Source: Parapedobacter sp035556095 (GTDB lineage Bacteria; Bacteroidota; Bacteroidia; Sphingobacteriales; Sphingobacteriaceae). From it: a stretch of DNA of 64,000 bases. The translations under genes and the position numbers were made by a program. Numbering within the stretch: position 1 is the first letter of the stretch; each line of letters starts with the position of its first letter. The stretch covers positions 62,001 to 126,000 of the forward strand of contig NZ_DATMFT010000032.1 in the NCBI RefSeq assembly GCF_035556095.1, read 5' to 3'. Of this stretch, positions 61,394 through 64,000 are shown one piece after another. Below the pieces are notes generated by a model, which saw nothing but the letters and a program-made list of their open reading frames with translations, made no database searches and was not told the DNA's origin.

Positions 61394-62587
61394 ATGTATA
61401 CCACAACTACCCCAAACGCACGTACGAATTACCTGCTCGCATTTGCACGGCTATTCACCGGACTCCTCTTCATTTTCTCTGGATTAATCAAGGCCAACGA
61501 TCCAACCGGTTTCGGCTATAAGCTCGAAGAATATTTCCACGTCTTCGGCACCCACTTCCTGAATGACTACGCCGTCACAATCGCTATTGCCATCTGCGGG
61601 CTGGAAATCCTGCTCGGTGCACTGCTCCTACTCGGCTTCTGGGGGCGCACAGTCGCCTGGGGCTTGTTGTTACTCATCCTTTTTTTCACGTTTCTCACCT
61701 TCTATTCTGCCTTTTTCGAGGTAGTCACCTCATGCGGCTGTTTCGGCGATGCCATTCCCCTCACTCCCTGGCAGTCGTTCGGTAAAGATGTGGTGCTGTT
61801 GGCGCTTATTCTGATTATCTTTTTCAACCGGAATGCCATCCGCCCCCTTATTTCCAATAAAGGCACCCGGGCCTTCCTAACTGTGGTATTGATTATCGCA
61901 TCGGTAGGCATCGGCATCTACACCGTCAACTATTTGCCGTTTATTGATTTCCTCCCCTACAAAAAGGGCAATAACCTTCCCGCACTGATGACGCTACCCG
62001 AAGGCGAAGTGGGCGATCAATACGACATCATCTACACCCTGCGCCATAAGACTTCGGGCGCGGAAAAACAGGTATCAGACAAGGTTTATCTGGCCGACGA
62101 GCTTTGGAAAGACGAAAACTGGGAAATCATCGGCGACCCGGAAAGCAAGCTGGTCAAGAAAGGCTACCAGGTACCCATACCCGACCTGCTCGTCAGCGAT
62201 GCTAACGGAGAGGATGTTACCCAACAACTTATTGAAAACCCCTACTACAACCTAGTCGTGGTGGCATGGAACCTCGATAAAACCAACCTCGATGCATTAC
62301 ACCACATCAATGAGCTGGTCACCGAGGTTACTGAAGCATACAACATCCGCGCCATCCTACTTACCGCGAGTGGCACGCAGCAAGCCGAGCAAATCAGCCG
62401 GGAACTACACCTGCTTACCGAGATATTCTATGCCGATGCCGTCCCCCTCAAAAGCATGGTACGGGCCAATCCCGGTATGTTGCTATTACGGAACGGCTCG
62501 GTAATCGACAAATGGCATTACAACACATTACCCGATTTTGACACATTAGACAACCGGTATTTCAAAAAAGCCTATCAAGATGAATGA
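61394..62587 (+). CDS. BT_3928-type DoxX-like membrane protein
   Basis: A 397-residue protein with four to five helices at the N-terminus in a DoxX/MauE-like arrangement (LAFARLFTGLLFIFSGLIKA, CGLEILLGALLLLGFWGRTV, FTFLTFYSAFFEVVTSCGCF). A soluble C-terminal part resembles a thioredoxin-like fold without a CxxC motif. Known as the BT_3928 family in Bacteroidota; function unknown, possibly membrane redox. It overlaps aroK by 8 bp. Confidence 0.8.
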   Translation: MYTTTTPNARTNYLLAFARLFTGLLFIFSGLIKANDPTGFGYKLEEYFHVFGTHFLNDYAVTIAIAICGLEILLGALLLLGFWGRTVAWGLLLLILFFTFLTFYSAFFEVVTSCGCFGDAIPLTPWQSFGKDVVLLALILIIFFNRNAIRPLISNKGTRAFLTVVLIIASVGIGIYTVNYLPFIDFLPYKKGNNLPALMTLPEGEVGDQYDIIYTLRHKTSGAEKQVSDKVYLADELWKDENWEIIGDPESKLVKKGYQVPIPDLLVSDANGEDVTQQLIENPYYNLVVVAWNLDKTNLDALHHINELVTEVTEAYNIRAILLTASGTQQAEQISRELHLLTEIFYADAVPLKSMVRANPGMLLLRNGSVIDKWHYNTLPDFDTLDNRYFKKAYQDE

Positions 62588-63092
62588 TACCAAGCCAATT
62601 TTCCTCATCGGCTTCATGGGAAGTGGCAAAACAACCTGGGGCCGTAAGCTCGCACTTAAAACCGAACGGGCGTTTATTGACCTCGACGAAGAAATTGCCG
62701 ATGAAGCCGGCATGCCAATCCCCCAATACTTTGCCGAGCACGGCGAGACCGCTTTCCGGACACTGGAAAGCCGCGTGCTCAAGAACCTGCCGCTCGAACA
62801 ACCGGTTGTTGTCGCCACCGGCGGCGGTACACCCTGCTACTTCGATAACATGGCCTGGATGAACAAAACCGGCAAGACCATTTACCTTTGCGTGCCTCCC
62901 AAAGCACTGTGGAGCAGGCTCATGCAAACCGATATCGCCGCACGCCCCGCCTTGGGCGGACTCACCGGAAAAGCGTTGCTTGACGATATCACCGCCAAAC
63001 TCGCCGACCGAACCCCCCACTACCAGCAGGCCACCCACATCGTAGACCAGCTTTCCATGCGATTGGACGACTTGATTAGCCTATCGAAGTGA
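62580..63092 (+). CDS. aroK: Shikimate kinase
   Basis: A 170-residue P-loop kinase that phosphorylates shikimate in aromatic amino-acid synthesis. Walker A is IGFMGSGKTTWGRKLALKT. FIDLDEEIADEAG, FRTLESRVLKNL and VVVATGGGTPCYF follow, with the lid region ARPALGGLTGKALLD. Its ATG lies within the end of the DoxX-like gene, indicating coupling. Confidence 0.95.
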   Translation: MNDTKPIFLIGFMGSGKTTWGRKLALKTERAFIDLDEEIADEAGMPIPQYFAEHGETAFRTLESRVLKNLPLEQPVVVATGGGTPCYFDNMAWMNKTGKTIYLCVPPKALWSRLMQTDIAARPALGGLTGKALLDDITAKLADRTPHYQQATHIVDQLSMRLDDLISLSK

Positions 63093-63146
63093 TTTTAAAC
63101 GACAAATCGTTATCTTTATCCGGTTTATCTATCACAAATTCGCTTT

Positions 63147-64000
63147 ATGATTCGCCGCACACCTCCGTTTCTGGTCCTCGCGCTGATTGCCCTCGCTGCC
63201 GCCTGCATACCTGCCAGCGTCGGTAGCGGCGAATACCGAAACGCAGCACGCGATATCAAACTGGCATCGGTAGACGAGCTATACCGTTTTTTGACGTATA
63301 CCGAGAATCGGTATCCCCTGATTAGCGCACACCGCGGTGGGCCGACAACAGGGTTCCCCGAAAACGCCATTGAAACATTCGAAAACAGCTATCGCTACCA
63401 GCCGCTCATTATCGAATGCGACGTTCAGATGACCAGCGATTCGATACTCGTGTTGCTGCATGATGAAACACTCGGCCGTACCACCACCGGTTCGGGGAAG
63501 GTGGCCGATATGGTTTTTTCGGACCTGAACGATCTACACCTCAAGGACCCCAACGGAAAAACCACCCCCTACCGTATTCCGACCCTCGATGAAGCCCTCC
63601 AATGGGGGGCAGGCAAAGTGGTCTTCACCATCGATGTGAAACGAGGAGTACCCTATCCCCTGGTCATCGATGCCATTCAGCGTAACCAAGCACAAGCCTA
63701 CAGCGTGGTCATCACTTACAATGCAGAACAAGCGGCCATGGTACACCAGTTGGCTCCCGATTTAATGATATCAGCATCCATACGCTCCCGCGAAGATCTC
63801 CTTAGGCTCAACGACCGCAGCATTCCCGATAATCGGCTTGTCGCATTCGTGGGAACGACCAATGTCGCCCCGGCGGTATATGACCTGTTGCATGACCACG
63901 GCATCCTCTGCATATTGGGCACGATTGGGAACATCGACAAACAGGCCGCTGTCCGTGGCGACACGGTTTACACCCGCCTCGTAGAATCCGGGGCCGACAT
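63147..64000 (+). CDS. Glycerophosphodiester phosphodiesterase (cut at window end)
   Basis: At least 284 residues; no stop codon is reached by position 64000. A lipoprotein signal ends in LIALAAACIPAS. The GDPD TIM-barrel starts with LISAHRGGPTTGFPENAIET, the catalytic and metal region is ECDVQMTSDSILVLLHDETL, and VVFTIDVKRG and VVITYNAEQAAM follow. It hydrolyses glycerophosphodiesters to glycerol-3-phosphate and an alcohol outside the cytoplasm, which would feed the GlpD route, although it lies 39 kb from that locus. Confidence 0.92.
   Translation, partial: MIRRTPPFLVLALIALAAACIPASVGSGEYRNAARDIKLASVDELYRFLTYTENRYPLISAHRGGPTTGFPENAIETFENSYRYQPLIIECDVQMTSDSILVLLHDETLGRTTTGSGKVADMVFSDLNDLHLKDPNGKTTPYRIPTLDEALQWGAGKVVFTIDVKRGVPYPLVIDAIQRNQAQAYSVVITYNAEQAAMVHQLAPDLMISASIRSREDLLRLNDRSIPDNRLVAFVGTTNVAPAVYDLLHDHGILCILGTIGNIDKQAAVRGDTVYTRLVESGAD

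Overview
The window is a piece of a Bacteroidota chromosome, most likely from the Sphingobacteriaceae (a Parapedobacter/Olivibacter-like relative; this is inference from gene content). The evidence is a SusC/SusD pair, TonB-linked outer-membrane proteins, Bacteroidota-only families (TIGR02757, DUF4905-like, BT_3928-like, DUF1599, DUF3467), a DUF2683/YoeB module, and promoters of the Bacteroidota type (TTTG, 19-20 bp, TAnnTTTG) instead of -35/-10 boxes. I see no insertion sequence, prophage or CRISPR array.

Layout. 0.3-6.8 kb: a cry-DASH gene, the 2-oxoglutarate dehydrogenase genes sucA-sucB and an unknown exported protein. 6.8-24.4 kb: the most interesting block. A DeoR-type regulator and glpD are divergent around a perfect inverted repeat. 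They are followed by a Sus-like operon (IPT/NHL lipoprotein, SusC, SusD, DUF1735/4361-like lipoprotein, tandem-BACON lipoprotein, beta-barrel), then glpK, glpF and a Tat-exported phosphocholine-type phospholipase C. No glycoside hydrolase is present, so this looks like a glycerol/glycerolipid-directed SusCD locus and not a polysaccharide locus. 24.4-30.2 kb (minus strand): a cdaR-coaE-exonuclease operon, aconitase and rpe. 30.3-35.9 kb: two large tandem MG2-like exported proteins, translationally coupled by ATGA, with a decayed start of a third copy behind them. 36-42 kb: a PgpH-type HD phosphodiesterase, tRNA-Ser(GCT) with a nearby 94-bp direct repeat, two very small genes (lmo0937-type and a short SsrA-binding-like protein), an M42 peptidase and TIGR02757. 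42-46.3 kb: metB, a DUF2683/YoeB toxin-antitoxin module whose toxin carries an in-frame amber codon, an NAD-binding epimerase-like protein and proS. 46.5-57.3 kb: surface proteins, dps, nfeD, a LysM/RlpA-like protein, a uridine kinase, a CoA-transferase pair, a small Cys-rich protein, an MFS transporter and a DUF4442 protein. 57.3-59.2 kb: an AlbA-type HTH protein and an overlapping HipA-kinase/DUF3037 pair. 59.2-64 kb: cytochrome c, SCO and a lipoprotein (minus strand), then DUF1599, a DoxX-like protein, shikimate kinase and a glycerophosphodiester phosphodiesterase cut by the window edge.

How the parts fit together. GlpF/GlpK/GlpD form a complete route from glycerol to dihydroxyacetone phosphate. 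The phospholipase C could release diacylglycerol outside the cytoplasm, and the SusCD complex could import a glycerol-containing or head-group product. The putative GlpR operator overlaps the regulator's own promoter and lies just upstream of the glpD promoter. Housekeeping genes around the locus look ordinary. Several -7 boxes lie 4-8 nt from the start codon, which suggests leaderless or nearly leaderless mRNAs.
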